A stretch of DNA of 64,000 bases from Tabrizicola sp. TH137 (GTDB taxonomy: Bacteria > Pseudomonadota > Alphaproteobacteria > Rhodobacterales > Rhodobacteraceae): positions 62,001 through 126,000 of the forward strand of contig NZ_PKRQ01000006.1 in assembly GCF_002855575.1 (NCBI RefSeq). Reading direction: 5' to 3'. The translations under genes and the position numbers were made by a program. Below the pieces are notes generated by a model. The model had not been told where the DNA came from and did no database searches. It saw only the letters and a list, made by a program, of their open reading frames with translations. Below, piece by piece: positions 8,290-17,510 of the stretch (position 1 is its first letter; each line of letters starts with the position of its first letter).

Positions 8290-9474
8290 ATGCGCTACGC
8301 CCCCGTCACCGAACGCCTCGCCGACCTTGGCGGGGCGAAGTGGGAAATCCACGCCCTTGCCCGCCGGATGCAGGCCGCAGGTGAACCGGTCATCGAACTC
8401 ACCATCGGCGAACCGGACGTCCCCACCCCGGCCAGCCTGATGGACACCGCGCATCAGGCCATGATCTCGGGCCGCACCGGCTATTCCAACGGCCGCGGTG
8501 AACCTGCCCTCGTTGCAGCGCTGGCCGCCCGCTACAGCGCCCGGCGCGGCCGCCCCATCGGCAAGGATCAGGTGATGTGCCTGCCCGGCACCCAGACCAC
8601 GCTCTACGCCATCCTCCAGACCCTTGTCACCGAAGGCGACGAAGTGCTGGTCGGCGACCCGATGTATGCCACCTATGAAGGCCTGATCCGCGCCACCGGC
8701 GCCGCCGTCATCCCCGTGCCGCTGCGCCCCGAGGCGGGCTTCCGAATCCAGCCCGCCGATATCGCCGCCCGCATCACGCCCCGCGCGCGCGTCCTCTTCC
8801 TCAACAGCCCGCACAACCCCACCGGTTCCGTGCTCTCCCGCGACGACCTGACAGCCCTCTGCCAGCTCGCCGCCGCCCATGACCTCTGGGTCCTCTGTGA
8901 CGAGGTCTATGAGGATCTCTGCTTTCCCGGCGTGACCTTCGCCTCCCCCCTCGACCTGCCCGATTTCGCCGACCGCGTCATCGTCGCCTCCTCGATCTCC
9001 AAATCCCACGCCGCCCCCGGCTTCCGTTCCGGCTGGTGCATCGGCCCGGCAGAGTTCTGCGAAAGGCTCCTGCCGCTGTCGGAAACCATGCTCTTTGGAA
9101 GCCAGCCCTTCATCGCCGACATGACCGCCGCCGCCGTCTCCGCCCCTTCCCCCGTCGCGGCCGAGATGACGGCCCGCTTCCAGCGCCGCGCCACCCTGAT
9201 CCGCGACCGGCTCGATGGCGTGGCAGGCCTGCGGGTCCACATGCCGCAGGCCGGCATGTTCGCCCTGCTCGACATCCGCGCCACCGGCATGACGGGCGAC
9301 GCCTTCGCCCGCGCCCTGCTGACCGAGGTCAAGGTCGCCTCCATGCCCGGCGAAAGCTTCGGTGCGGCCCTGGCAGGCTGGCTCCGCCTCTCCCTCACCC
9401 AACCCGATGACCGCATCGCCGAGGCCTGTTCCCGCATCGCCGCCTTTGCCGCCGACCGGAGGATCGCAGCATGA
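8290..9474 (+). CDS. aruH: Class I/II aminotransferase, arginine:pyruvate transaminase (AruH) like
   Basis: A 394-residue PLP enzyme. The PLP lysine is K238 (SSISKSH), with N176 (SPHNPTG), D204 (CDEVYE) and R246 as further cofactor or substrate residues. The N-terminus (MRY, then a WEIHALAR segment) and the blocks DPMYATYE and ITPRARVLFLNSPHNP resemble Pseudomonas AruH as I remember it. AruH transfers the alpha-amino group of L-arginine to pyruvate to give 2-ketoarginine. The next gene, overlapping by 4 bp, is an AruI-like decarboxylase, which strongly supports this reading. Without an alignment, another basic or branched amino acid remains possible. Confidence 0.75.
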   Translation: MRYAPVTERLADLGGAKWEIHALARRMQAAGEPVIELTIGEPDVPTPASLMDTAHQAMISGRTGYSNGRGEPALVAALAARYSARRGRPIGKDQVMCLPGTQTTLYAILQTLVTEGDEVLVGDPMYATYEGLIRATGAAVIPVPLRPEAGFRIQPADIAARITPRARVLFLNSPHNPTGSVLSRDDLTALCQLAAAHDLWVLCDEVYEDLCFPGVTFASPLDLPDFADRVIVASSISKSHAAPGFRSGWCIGPAEFCERLLPLSETMLFGSQPFIADMTAAAVSAPSPVAAEMTARFQRRATLIRDRLDGVAGLRVHMPQAGMFALLDIRATGMTGDAFARALLTEVKVASMPGESFGAALAGWLRLSLTQPDDRIAEACSRIAAFAADRRIAA

Positions 9475-11045
9475 GGACGGTCGGTCAGGCGCTCGTCGAA
9501 GGTCTCAAGGCGCGCGGGGTAGAGGTCGTCTTCGGCATTCCCGGCGTCCATACGATCGAACTCTATCGCGGCCTCGCCGGGGGCGGCATCCGCCATGTCA
9601 CCCCCCGCCACGAACAGGGCGCGGCCTTCATGGCCGATGGCTATGCCCGCGCCTCCGGCAAGCCCGGCGTGGCCTTCGTCATCACCGGCCCCGGCCTGCT
9701 GAATGCCCTCACCGCCATGGGGCAGGCCAAGGCCGACTCCGTGCCGATCCTCGTCATCTCCGGCGTCAACCGCCGCAACAGCCTTGGCAAGGGCCTGGGC
9801 CTGCTGCACGAACTCCCCGATCAGGCCGCCATGGTCCGCCCCCTCTGCCCGACCGAGCGGCTGGACGATCCCGCCGATCTGGAACCCCTGCTCGACCGTG
9901 CCTTCGCGCATCTGCTCACCGGCCGCCCCGGCCCCGTCCATATCGAAATCCCGACCGATGTGATGCCGCTGGCCGCGCCCGAAGGCCCCCGCGCGCCCCT
10001 GCCAACCCGCCCCGCGCCCGATGCTGGCCAGATCGCCGAAGCCGCCCGCCTGCTGAACGCCGCTCGGCGCCCCGTGATCCTCGCCGGCGGCGGCGCCCGT
10101 GGCTGCGATGCCGCGCTGCGCCAGCTTGCCGAAACCCTCGACGCGCCGGTGATCCTCACCACCAATGCGCGCGGGATGCTGCATGCCCATCCGCTGGGCA
10201 TCCCCGGCTCGCCCTCGCTCGACGCCCCGCGCGACCTGATCGGGCAGTCCGATCAGGTCCTCGCCCTCGGCACCGAACTCGGCCCCACCGATTACGACAT
10301 GTATGGTCGCGGCGGCTTCCCCGACCTCTCCGCCATGATCCGCGTCGATGTCTGCGCCGATCAGCTTGCCCGCCACCCCGCCGCCTTGCCGATCCGGGCG
10401 GAAACCGCCGCCACGATCGCGGCACTTCTGCCCCATCTCACCGCAAAACAGGCCGACGGCCCCGCCCGCGCCGCCATCGCACGCGAAAAGGCCCGCGCCG
10501 AACTGGCCGGGCTCCACCCCTCCATGCCCGCGCAGTTGACGATGGTCGAGGCGATCCGCGCCGCCCTTCCCGGCGCCCAGATCGTGGGCGACAGCACGCA
10601 ACCCGTCTATGCCGCCAATCTCTACTACGACCATGACCGCCCCGGTGGCTGGTTCAATGCCGCCAGCGGCTTCGGCGCGCTCGGCTTCGGCCCCGGCGCC
10701 GCCATCGGCGCGGCCATCGCCAATCCCGCTGTGCCCACGGTCTGCCTGATCGGCGATGGCGGGTTGCAATTCGATCCCGCCGAACTCCGCGTCGCCGTCG
10801 ATGAGAACCTCCCCCTCACCTTCCTCGTCTGGAACAACGCCAGCTACCGCGAGATTGCCGAAGCCATGCGCGACGCCCAGACCGAGATCATCGGCTGCTC
10901 GCCAAGCCCCCTCAACCTCGCCCCCTTCGCCGCCGCCTGCGACCTGAGCTTCCAGAGCGTCCCCGAAGACCCCGCCGCCCTGGCCGCCGCCCTCGCCCAG
11001 CCCCACAGCGGCCCCCGCCTCATCGAAATCCGCGTCACTTCCTGA
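9471..11045 (+). CDS. aruI: ThDP-dependent decarboxylase, 2-ketoarginine decarboxylase (AruI) like
   Basis: A 524-residue member of the acetolactate synthase superfamily. The catalytic Glu is E48 (RHEQGAAF). The diphosphate-binding motif starts with GDG at 428-430 and closes with NN at 455-456. In the arginine transaminase pathway AruI decarboxylates 5-guanidino-2-oxopentanoate to 4-guanidinobutyraldehyde. The ATGA overlap with the AruH-like gene supports that role over true acetolactate synthase, and no small regulatory subunit gene is nearby. The aldehyde would need an aldehyde dehydrogenase; one is truncated at the window start. No guanidinobutyrase is present in the window. Confidence 0.75.
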   Translation: MRTVGQALVEGLKARGVEVVFGIPGVHTIELYRGLAGGGIRHVTPRHEQGAAFMADGYARASGKPGVAFVITGPGLLNALTAMGQAKADSVPILVISGVNRRNSLGKGLGLLHELPDQAAMVRPLCPTERLDDPADLEPLLDRAFAHLLTGRPGPVHIEIPTDVMPLAAPEGPRAPLPTRPAPDAGQIAEAARLLNAARRPVILAGGGARGCDAALRQLAETLDAPVILTTNARGMLHAHPLGIPGSPSLDAPRDLIGQSDQVLALGTELGPTDYDMYGRGGFPDLSAMIRVDVCADQLARHPAALPIRAETAATIAALLPHLTAKQADGPARAAIAREKARAELAGLHPSMPAQLTMVEAIRAALPGAQIVGDSTQPVYAANLYYDHDRPGGWFNAASGFGALGFGPGAAIGAAIANPAVPTVCLIGDGGLQFDPAELRVAVDENLPLTFLVWNNASYREIAEAMRDAQTEIIGCSPSPLNLAPFAAACDLSFQSVPEDPAALAAALAQPHSGPRLIEIRVTS

Positions 11046-11094
11046 CCTTGCCGCACTCTCACTGACCCTGCCCTATTGCCATTGACCCCACCCC

Positions 11095-11145
11095 CTTCAT
11101 CTTGGCCCAAATACTCTCGGGGGGTGCGGGGGGCGAAGCGCCCCC
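11095..11145 (-). repeat. Dispersed GC-rich repeat with AGTATTTxxxCCAAGATGAAG core
   Basis: On the minus strand this reads as a small hairpin (GGGGGCG-CTTCG-CCCCC), then CCCCCCGAGAGTATTT, then GGGCCAAGATGAAG. The same order occurs at 61845-61890, and a diverged form makes up the arms of the inverted repeat at 19945-20073. It looks like a repetitive extragenic family. Terminator activity is possible. Confidence 0.65.
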
Positions 11146-11232
11146 GCCGCCGAGCCGGAGCGCAAGGCGCGCAGGCGAGACAAAAGGCTTGCGCCGCGCC
11201 CTTCGCGCGGCGCTCCGCTTGGCACCATTTGC

Positions 11233-11244
11233 ATTTGATCAAAT
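11233..11244. promoter_or_regulatory. 12-bp palindrome ATTTGATCAAAT
   Basis: A perfect palindrome in the only AT-rich patch of this spacer, 42 bp before the aminotransferase ATG. Placement and symmetry suggest an operator for a dimeric regulator controlling the aminotransferase and glutamine synthetase genes. The regulator is unknown. Confidence 0.4.
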
Positions 11245-11286
11245 TCCGCGCCATAAGCGGAGCAAACGCCAGACGGACCGATCCCG

Positions 11287-12666
11287 ATGACCACCGACAC
11301 GATTGCCGGCATCCCCCGCCCCCGCCTTCAGACCATCGCCCAGCGCGAGGCCGACCGTTACGCCGCCTCCCGCCCCAAGGCGGCGGCGGCGCTGAAACAG
11401 GGCGCAGGCCATTGGCTGAACGGCGTCCCGATGCACTGGATGGCCGACTGGCCCATGCCCCATCTGCCCTTGGTCGCCAAGGCGCAGGGGGCGAAACTCA
11501 CCGATATCGACGGCCACCGGATCGAGGATTTCTGTCTGGGCGATACCGGCTCCATGTTCGGCCATTCCCCCGCCCCCGTGGCCCAGGCCATCAAGGCCCA
11601 GGCCGCCCGCGGCCTCACCTATATGCTGCCGACCGAAGCCGCGATGGAGGCTGGCCGCCTCCTCACCGAACGTTTCGGCAGCTTCCGCTGGCAGATCGCC
11701 ACCACGGCCACCGATGCCAACCGCTTCTCCCTCCGCGTGGCCCGCGCGGTGACAGGGCGGCCCAAGGTCCTCGTCTTCAACGGCTGCTACCATGGCACGC
11801 TTGACGACACGATGGTCGAACTGGCCAATGGCACCACGGTCAACCGCGCGGGCCTCGTGGGGCAAGTGCAGGACCTGACGAAAGCCGCGACCGTGGTCGA
11901 ATTCAACGACCTCGCCGCCGTCGAAGCCGCCCTGAAAACGGGCGAGATTGCCGCCATCCTCACCGAACCGGTGATGACCAATTCCTGCATGGTCCTGCCC
12001 GAACCGGGCTTCCACGCCGGCCTGCGCGACCTTGCCACCCGCCACGGCGCGCTCCTCATCATCGACGAGACGCATACCATCTCCTCCGGCCTAGGCGGCT
12101 ACACCGCCGTCCACGGCCTCGACCCCGACATGTTCGTCGTCGGCAAATGCGTCGCGGGGGGCATGCCCACCGCCGTCTGGGGGATGCGCCCCGCCGTCGC
12201 CGACCGCTTCGCCGCCTATAACGAAACCCGCGCGGCGGGCCATTCGGGAATGGGCACCACGCTTTCCGCCAATCCGATGCAATTCGCCTGTCTCACCGCC
12301 ACGCTCTCGCAGGTGATGACCCCGGAAAACTACGCCCATATGGAGGCCGGGGCCGAACGCCTCGCCTCCGGCCTCGCCGCCGCCATCGCAAGGCACAAGG
12401 CCCCCTGGCACGTCGTCCGCGTCGGCGCGCGGGTGGAATTCATCTGCGCCCCCGGCCCGCTGAAAAACGGCTCCGAAGCCCACCACGCCCATCAGCCGCA
12501 GGTCGAAGCCGCGGTCCACACCGCCCTTCTCAACCGCGGCTGCCTCATCGCGCCCTTCCACAACATGATGCTGGTCAGCCCCGCCACCACCGACCGCCAG
12601 ATCGACCGCCTGATCGCCGCCTTCGACGCGATCCTGACCGACCTCTTCCCCGAGACGCAAGAATGA
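11287..12666 (+). CDS. Class III aminotransferase
   Basis: A 459-residue fold-type I PLP enzyme of the glutamate-1-semialdehyde mutase/omega-aminotransferase class. D260 (IIDETHT) should contact the PLP ring nitrogen and K287 (VVGKCVAGGMP) should form the Schiff base. The phosphate-binding stretch is unusual (TTATDANRFSLR rather than the common SGSEA form). The glutamine synthetase gene overlaps its stop by 4 bp, so they form one unit. The likely substrate is an omega-amino compound such as a polyamine or an amino aldehyde. True HemL is unlikely given the extended N-terminus and context. Confidence 0.85.
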   Translation: MTTDTIAGIPRPRLQTIAQREADRYAASRPKAAAALKQGAGHWLNGVPMHWMADWPMPHLPLVAKAQGAKLTDIDGHRIEDFCLGDTGSMFGHSPAPVAQAIKAQAARGLTYMLPTEAAMEAGRLLTERFGSFRWQIATTATDANRFSLRVARAVTGRPKVLVFNGCYHGTLDDTMVELANGTTVNRAGLVGQVQDLTKAATVVEFNDLAAVEAALKTGEIAAILTEPVMTNSCMVLPEPGFHAGLRDLATRHGALLIIDETHTISSGLGGYTAVHGLDPDMFVVGKCVAGGMPTAVWGMRPAVADRFAAYNETRAAGHSGMGTTLSANPMQFACLTATLSQVMTPENYAHMEAGAERLASGLAAAIARHKAPWHVVRVGARVEFICAPGPLKNGSEAHHAHQPQVEAAVHTALLNRGCLIAPFHNMMLVSPATTDRQIDRLIAAFDAILTDLFPETQE

Positions 12667-14054
12667 CCCATCACAGCCCCTCCGGCTCCACCCCGGCCGA
12701 GGCGGAAGCCTTCCTCGCCGCCCATCCCGAGATCGAGGCCTTCGACATCGTCCTGCACGATTCGAACGGCATCGGGCGGGGCAAGATCATCCGCCGCCAC
12801 GAACTCCTGTCGCTTTACAACAGTGGCCGCCACCTGCCCATTTCCATCCTCGGCCTCGACATCTGCGGCGAGGATGTCCATGAAACCGGCCTGATCTGGG
12901 ATCAGGGCGATGGCGACCTGCGCGCCTGGCCCATCCCCGGCAGCCTGATCCCCCTGCACGCGACCAAACCCGCGCGGGGGGAACTGCTGCTTTCCATGTA
13001 TGATCTCGACGGCAACCCCATGACCTCCGACCCACGCCACGCGCTCCGCCGCCAGGTCGATGCGCTGGCCGCCGAAGGGCTCCATCCCGCAGGCGCCTTC
13101 GAACTCGAATTCTTCCTCCTCTCAAACGATCGCGGCCCCGACGGCAAGGTCCAACCCGCCCGCGACGTGCTGGATGGTCGCGGCTCCCACAAGACCGAGG
13201 TCTATTCGGTCGATCACCTGCACGGGATGCTCCCCCTCTTCAGCGACATCTACGCCGCTGCCGAAAAAGCCGGGATCAAGGCCGAAACGATGATCTCGGA
13301 ATATGCCCCCGGCCAGTATGAACTGACCCTGCACTATCGCACCGACATCATGCAGGCCGCCGATGACCTGATGCGACTGAAGCGGATCGTCCGCCTTCAG
13401 GCCCGCCAGCACGGCGTCACCGCCTGTTTCATGGCGAAACCGGTGGAAGATTACGCAGGCTCCGGCATGCATTTCCACGTCTCGCTGATGGATGGCGCGG
13501 GCCGCAACGTCTTCATCGAGGAAACCGAGGGAAGCTGGAACCCCACCCTCCTTCACGCCCTCGGCGGATTGCGCGCGACAATGGGTGAATCGATGCTCGT
13601 CTTCGCGCCCCATGCCAATTCCTGGCGCCGCTTCGCCGCGCAAAGCTATGCCCCGGTCAGCCCGACCTGGGGCGTCAACAACCGCTCCGTCGCCCTGCGT
13701 ATCCCGGCAGGCGACATCAAGGCGCGGCGCATCGAACACCGCCCGGCGGGGGTGGATGCCAACCCCTATCTGGTGGCGACCACCGTGCTCGCCGGCATCC
13801 GCCACGGATTGCGGCACCGCCTCGACCCCGGCCCCGAAACCACCGGAAACGGCTATGCGGATGCCCAGGATGCCCCGCCGATCCCGGTGGACTGGCGCTC
13901 TGCCATCGCGGCGGCGCAGGGCTCCGCCTTCCTGAAAGAGGCGCTCGGCGAAGACATGCACCGCACCTTCACCGCCATCAAGGCCGCCGAATATGCCCGC
14001 GTCGCCCGCACGGTGAGCGAGGTGGATTACGACCTCTACCTCCACACCGTCTAG
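12663..14054 (+). CDS. Glutamine synthetase-family ligase, gamma-glutamylpolyamine synthetase (PuuA) like
   Basis: A 463-residue type-III-like glutamine synthetase homologue. Metal and substrate residues are in place: FELEFFL (E147, E149), EYAPGQYE (E213, E220) and GSGMHFHVS (H270). The adenylylation-loop tyrosine motif of GlnA is not evident. Proteins of this size and pattern ligate glutamate to amines such as putrescine with ATP rather than to ammonia. Coupling by a 4-bp overlap to a class III aminotransferase supports amine or polyamine catabolism. PuuB-, PuuC- and PuuD-like genes are not adjacent. Confidence 0.85.
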   Translation: MTHHSPSGSTPAEAEAFLAAHPEIEAFDIVLHDSNGIGRGKIIRRHELLSLYNSGRHLPISILGLDICGEDVHETGLIWDQGDGDLRAWPIPGSLIPLHATKPARGELLLSMYDLDGNPMTSDPRHALRRQVDALAAEGLHPAGAFELEFFLLSNDRGPDGKVQPARDVLDGRGSHKTEVYSVDHLHGMLPLFSDIYAAAEKAGIKAETMISEYAPGQYELTLHYRTDIMQAADDLMRLKRIVRLQARQHGVTACFMAKPVEDYAGSGMHFHVSLMDGAGRNVFIEETEGSWNPTLLHALGGLRATMGESMLVFAPHANSWRRFAAQSYAPVSPTWGVNNRSVALRIPAGDIKARRIEHRPAGVDANPYLVATTVLAGIRHGLRHRLDPGPETTGNGYADAQDAPPIPVDWRSAIAAAQGSAFLKEALGEDMHRTFTAIKAAEYARVARTVSEVDYDLYLHTV

Positions 14055-14082
14055 GCCACAGCCCACCGCACAAGGCCCGCAT

Positions 14083-14145
14083 CCCGTAGGGCGGGGTTCA
14101 CCCCGCCCCGGCCACCCCTCCCGTAGGGCGGGGTTCACCCCGCCC
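14083..14145. terminator. Tandem GTAGGGCGGGGTTCACCCCGCCC hairpins between convergent genes
   Basis: Two identical 26-bp copies at 14083-14108 and 14120-14145, 37 bp apart. Each contains GGGCGGGGT and ACCCCGCCC around a TC loop. They fill the gap between the convergent glutamine synthetase and response regulator genes, a good position for a bidirectional terminator. The unit looks like a dispersed repeat family. Confidence 0.65.
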
Positions 14146-14160
14146 CCCCGCGCCCCCACG

Positions 14161-14769
14161 TCAATTCAACCCCGCATCCCGCGCGATCATCGCCGCATGG
14201 GTCCGGTTCTTCGCACCCAGCTTGCGGCTCAGCGTCTTGACATGCAGCTTCACCGTGACCTCCTGAAGGTCCAGATCCCGCGCGATCTCCTTGTTGGCCT
14301 TGCCCGCGCAGATGCCCTTCAGCACATCCATCTCGCGCCGCGTCAGCGAGGCCAGCGCCTCGGCAATCTCCGGCTCCTGCATCAAGAGCGAGATGGGCGC
14401 GAACACATCCCCCGCCGCCATCAGATGCACCGCCGCCACCATGGCGCGCGAAGCCAGCGTCTTCGGGATGAACCCCGCCGCCCCGGCCTGCAAGGCCGCC
14501 TCGGCCAGGTCGCGCTGCGCGGTTCCCGAGATGATCGCCACCGGCATCCCCGGCGCCGCCGCCCTGGCCTGCGCCAGACCCTCCAGCCCGTTCATCCCCG
14601 GCATGTTGTAATCCAGCAGGATCAGATCGAACGTCGCCCCCTGCGCCAGAACCTCCAGCGCCGCAGGCAGCGTGGCGACCGTCCGCACCTCGGCAAAACC
14701 TTCGGCAAGCAGATAGGCCGCCAGCGTTTCGCGCACCAGATCGTGATCATCGGCCAGCAGAAGCCGCAT
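14161..14769 (-). CDS. LuxR/NarL-family response regulator
   Basis: A 202-residue two-domain regulator. The receiver domain (residues 1-120) has acidic pocket D7/D8, phospho-acceptor D53 (LILLDYNMPG) and conserved K103. The DNA-binding domain (about 138-200) contains LTRREMDVLKGICAGKANKEIA and a second helix VTVKLHVKTLSRKLGAKNR. It is divergent from a hybrid histidine kinase, with starts 168 bp apart, so the pair probably forms a phosphorelay: kinase to its receiver to Hpt to this regulator. The signal and target genes cannot be read from the sequence. Confidence 0.93.
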   Translation of the reverse strand: MRLLLADDHDLVRETLAAYLLAEGFAEVRTVATLPAALEVLAQGATFDLILLDYNMPGMNGLEGLAQARAAAPGMPVAIISGTAQRDLAEAALQAGAAGFIPKTLASRAMVAAVHLMAAGDVFAPISLLMQEPEIAEALASLTRREMDVLKGICAGKANKEIARDLDLQEVTVKLHVKTLSRKLGAKNRTHAAMIARDAGLN

Positions 14770-14937
14770 CAGCCGTCCTTCCTTCTTTCACCGAAAGCAG
14801 ACCGTGTCAGTCGGCCCTCTCCTTTACGGCGAATTCCGTGCAACTATCATTCCGCGCAGTTGGGCATGGAACGCAAGGCCCTTCTGCCCTAGCCTTTCCC
14901 CAAGCAGGAACGAACAGCGCAGGGAATCCCGCAGATC

Positions 14938-17496
14938 ATGCCGCGGCATTGGGGAGGAAGGATCAGGGTCGGCCTCATCCTGGCCGTCGCGGCGCTCTTT
15001 CTCGGGGCGATCCTCGTGCTCGTGCAGGATGTCCGCGCGCGGCTGCTGGCCCTGGAACGGGCGAATTCCGACAACACGCAATGGGCCATGATGCAGACCG
15101 AGGTCGAAATCCTCCGCCTGCAAGCCGCCCTTCTCGCCGCCCGCGACGCGCCCGTCAGCAGCGACCTCGATGAGGTGCGCCGCTGGTTCAACGTCCTCTA
15201 CAGCCGCGTTTCGATGCTGGAGGAAAGCGGCATCTACGCCCCGCTCCTCGCCGCGCCGGAAAACGCGGACGACCACCGCGCCCTGCGTGACTATCTGAAT
15301 GCGACCGTCCCGCTGATCGACTCCCCCGACAGCGCCCTTCTCGCCGGGCTGCCGCAGGTCGCCGCCCCGCTGCCCGAATTGCGGGCCGCGGCGCGGCGCA
15401 TGACGCTCAACGCGCTGTCCGATTTCGCCGCACAATCCGACCTCAACCGCAATTCGATGGCCGAGACGCTCATCCGCCTTGCCGGGGTCACCGGCGCGCT
15501 GATGGCAATGCTGGCCGCCGCCGCCATCATCCTGCGCCGCGCCTTCCGCCGCGCCGAAGCCCAGGGCGCGGCGCTCCGCCAGACCGGCAGCCGTCTTTCC
15601 ACGATCTTCGCCACGTCGGCAGATGCCATCATCGTCACCGATGAAACCGGCATCATCCGCGACTTCAACCCCGCCGCCGAGATGATCTTCGCCCTGCCCG
15701 CCGCCGCCGCCACCGGGCAGCATGCGCTCTCCCTGCTCTTCGCCGAAGGACCGGACGGCCCGCAGGGACAGGCCCTCATCGCCGCCATCCGCGATCCCCA
15801 GACCCGCACCGCCCCCCTTCGGATCGAGGTGGATGCCCGCCGCAGCGACGGCCATGTCTTTCCCGCCGAAGTCAGCATCGCCCGCGGCGGGCAGGAAACC
15901 GGCGGTCTGATCGTCGCCTTCGTGCGCGACATTTCCGATCGCCGCCGCGCCGAGGCCGATCTCCTCCAGGCCCGCGACCGGGCGCTTGCAGGCGAAAAGG
16001 CCAAGGCCGATTTCCTCGCGGTCATGAGCCACGAGATGCGCACCCCCCTGAACGGCCTGATCGGCTCGATGGACCTGATGCGCCGCACGGGCCTCACCGC
16101 ACCGCAAAGCGAATTGATGGCGGTGATGCAAAGCTCCGGCGACATCCTCCTCGGCCATGTGAATTCCGTCCTCGACGTCTCCCGCGCCGAAGCCGGCGCC
16201 TTGCCGCGCCAGTCCGGCCCCTTCGATCTGGAAAGCCTGATCGAGGAATGTCTTGCCAATCAGGCCGGGCTGGCCGCAAGCGCCGGCAATGACCTCGCCG
16301 CGCTGCAACCGGCAGGCCCCGTCGGCACCGTGATCGGCGAAGGCGGACGCCTGCGGCAGATCCTGCTCAACCTGATCGGCAATGCCGTCAAATTCACCCG
16401 CAACGGCACCGTGACAGTCGAGGCAGAACGCCTGCCCGGCCCCGGCGACATGGTCGAGATCCGGGTGATCGACACCGGCATCGGCATCCCCGAGGCCGAT
16501 CTTGGCCGCATCTTCGATCCTTTCGTCACGCTCGATGCCAGCTATGGGCGCGAAGCGGGCGGCACCGGCCTCGGCCTCGCCATCGCCCGCCGTCTGGCAC
16601 AGGCCATGGGCGGCGATATCGGCGCGGAAAGCGAACCCGGCGAAGGCAGCCTCTTCTGGCTGCGCCTGCCCATGCCACGGGCGACCCAACATCAAACATC
16701 GGCTGCGCCCGCCGACGCAGCCGCAGCCACGCTCCCCGCGGCCCCGCCAAGCGCCATCCTGCTGGTCGAGGACAATGCCATCAACCGCCTGCTCCTGCGC
16801 CGCTTCCTCGAAGCGGGCGGCCATGCGGTGACCGAGGCCGCCGATGGCGTCGAGGGAGTCGCCCGCGCCCAGGAACGGGAATTCGACCTCATCCTCATGG
16901 ATATCTCCATGCCCCGCATGGACGGCATCGCCGCCGCCCGCGCCATCCGCAGCGGCGGCGGCCCCTCGGCGCAGACGCCCATCTACGCCCTCACCGCCCA
17001 TGCCCTGCCCGCCGACCGCGCCCGTTTCCACGAGGCGGGGATGCAGGCGACGCTTGCCAAACCCATCGGCCAGCACGCCCTTCTTGCCGCCGTGGCAGGC
17101 CAGTTGCTCGATCTGCCCGACACCCCCCCTGCACCTGACGCCGCGCCCCTGCTCGATCCCACCACGCTCGGTGATCTGGTCCGCCATATCGGCCCGCCCA
17201 CCGCCCGCAACCTCCTGCAACGGCTGATCGACGATGGCGATCACGCGATGCAGCGCCTTGCCCTCGGCGATGTCGAAGACGATGCCCCCCTCCTCGCCCG
17301 GACCTGCCACCAGCTTGCCGGAACCTCCGGCACCTTCGGCACGGCCCATCTCCGCGCCGCCCTGATCCGGGCCGAAGCCGCGATCCAGGCCGGCGATGCC
17401 GAAACCGCCCGCCGCCTCGTGGCCGACCTGCCCGCAGTCTGGCAGGCCACCCGCAACGCCCTCATCCTGGAACGCGACCGTCTCGCCGCCGCCTGA
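14938..17496 (+). CDS. Hybrid sensor histidine kinase with PAS, receiver and Hpt domains
   Basis: An 852-residue inner-membrane kinase. TM1 is near residues 9-28 and TM2 near 178-197, enclosing a sensor of about 150 residues. A PAS domain follows at about 215-335, then HisKA with H365 (SHEMRTPLNG), an HATPase with NAVKFT and GTGLGLAIARR, a receiver with D655 (LILMDISMP) and a C-terminal Hpt with H791 (CHQLAGTSG). The order His-Asp-His supplies three steps of a phosphorelay. The fourth step is the divergent LuxR regulator. The shared 168-bp spacer should hold both promoters. The ribosome site is weak (AGGGA, 13 nt upstream). Confidence 0.93.
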   Translation: MPRHWGGRIRVGLILAVAALFLGAILVLVQDVRARLLALERANSDNTQWAMMQTEVEILRLQAALLAARDAPVSSDLDEVRRWFNVLYSRVSMLEESGIYAPLLAAPENADDHRALRDYLNATVPLIDSPDSALLAGLPQVAAPLPELRAAARRMTLNALSDFAAQSDLNRNSMAETLIRLAGVTGALMAMLAAAAIILRRAFRRAEAQGAALRQTGSRLSTIFATSADAIIVTDETGIIRDFNPAAEMIFALPAAAATGQHALSLLFAEGPDGPQGQALIAAIRDPQTRTAPLRIEVDARRSDGHVFPAEVSIARGGQETGGLIVAFVRDISDRRRAEADLLQARDRALAGEKAKADFLAVMSHEMRTPLNGLIGSMDLMRRTGLTAPQSELMAVMQSSGDILLGHVNSVLDVSRAEAGALPRQSGPFDLESLIEECLANQAGLAASAGNDLAALQPAGPVGTVIGEGGRLRQILLNLIGNAVKFTRNGTVTVEAERLPGPGDMVEIRVIDTGIGIPEADLGRIFDPFVTLDASYGREAGGTGLGLAIARRLAQAMGGDIGAESEPGEGSLFWLRLPMPRATQHQTSAAPADAAAATLPAAPPSAILLVEDNAINRLLLRRFLEAGGHAVTEAADGVEGVARAQEREFDLILMDISMPRMDGIAAARAIRSGGGPSAQTPIYALTAHALPADRARFHEAGMQATLAKPIGQHALLAAVAGQLLDLPDTPPAPDAAPLLDPTTLGDLVRHIGPPTARNLLQRLIDDGDHAMQRLALGDVEDDAPLLARTCHQLAGTSGTFGTAHLRAALIRAEAAIQAGDAETARRLVADLPAVWQATRNALILERDRLAAA

Positions 17497-17510
17497 CCTC
17501 GCCCCGGCGG

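Larger units (their letters stand above)
11046..11286. other. Intergenic region between aruI-like and aminotransferase genes
   Basis: 241 bp without a gene. It holds a GC-rich repeat at 11095-11145, a 9-bp perfect hairpin (GCGCCGCGC 11191-11199 with 11205-11213) and an AT-rich palindrome at 11233-11244. The class III aminotransferase is therefore probably transcribed from its own promoter here. Confidence 0.6.
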
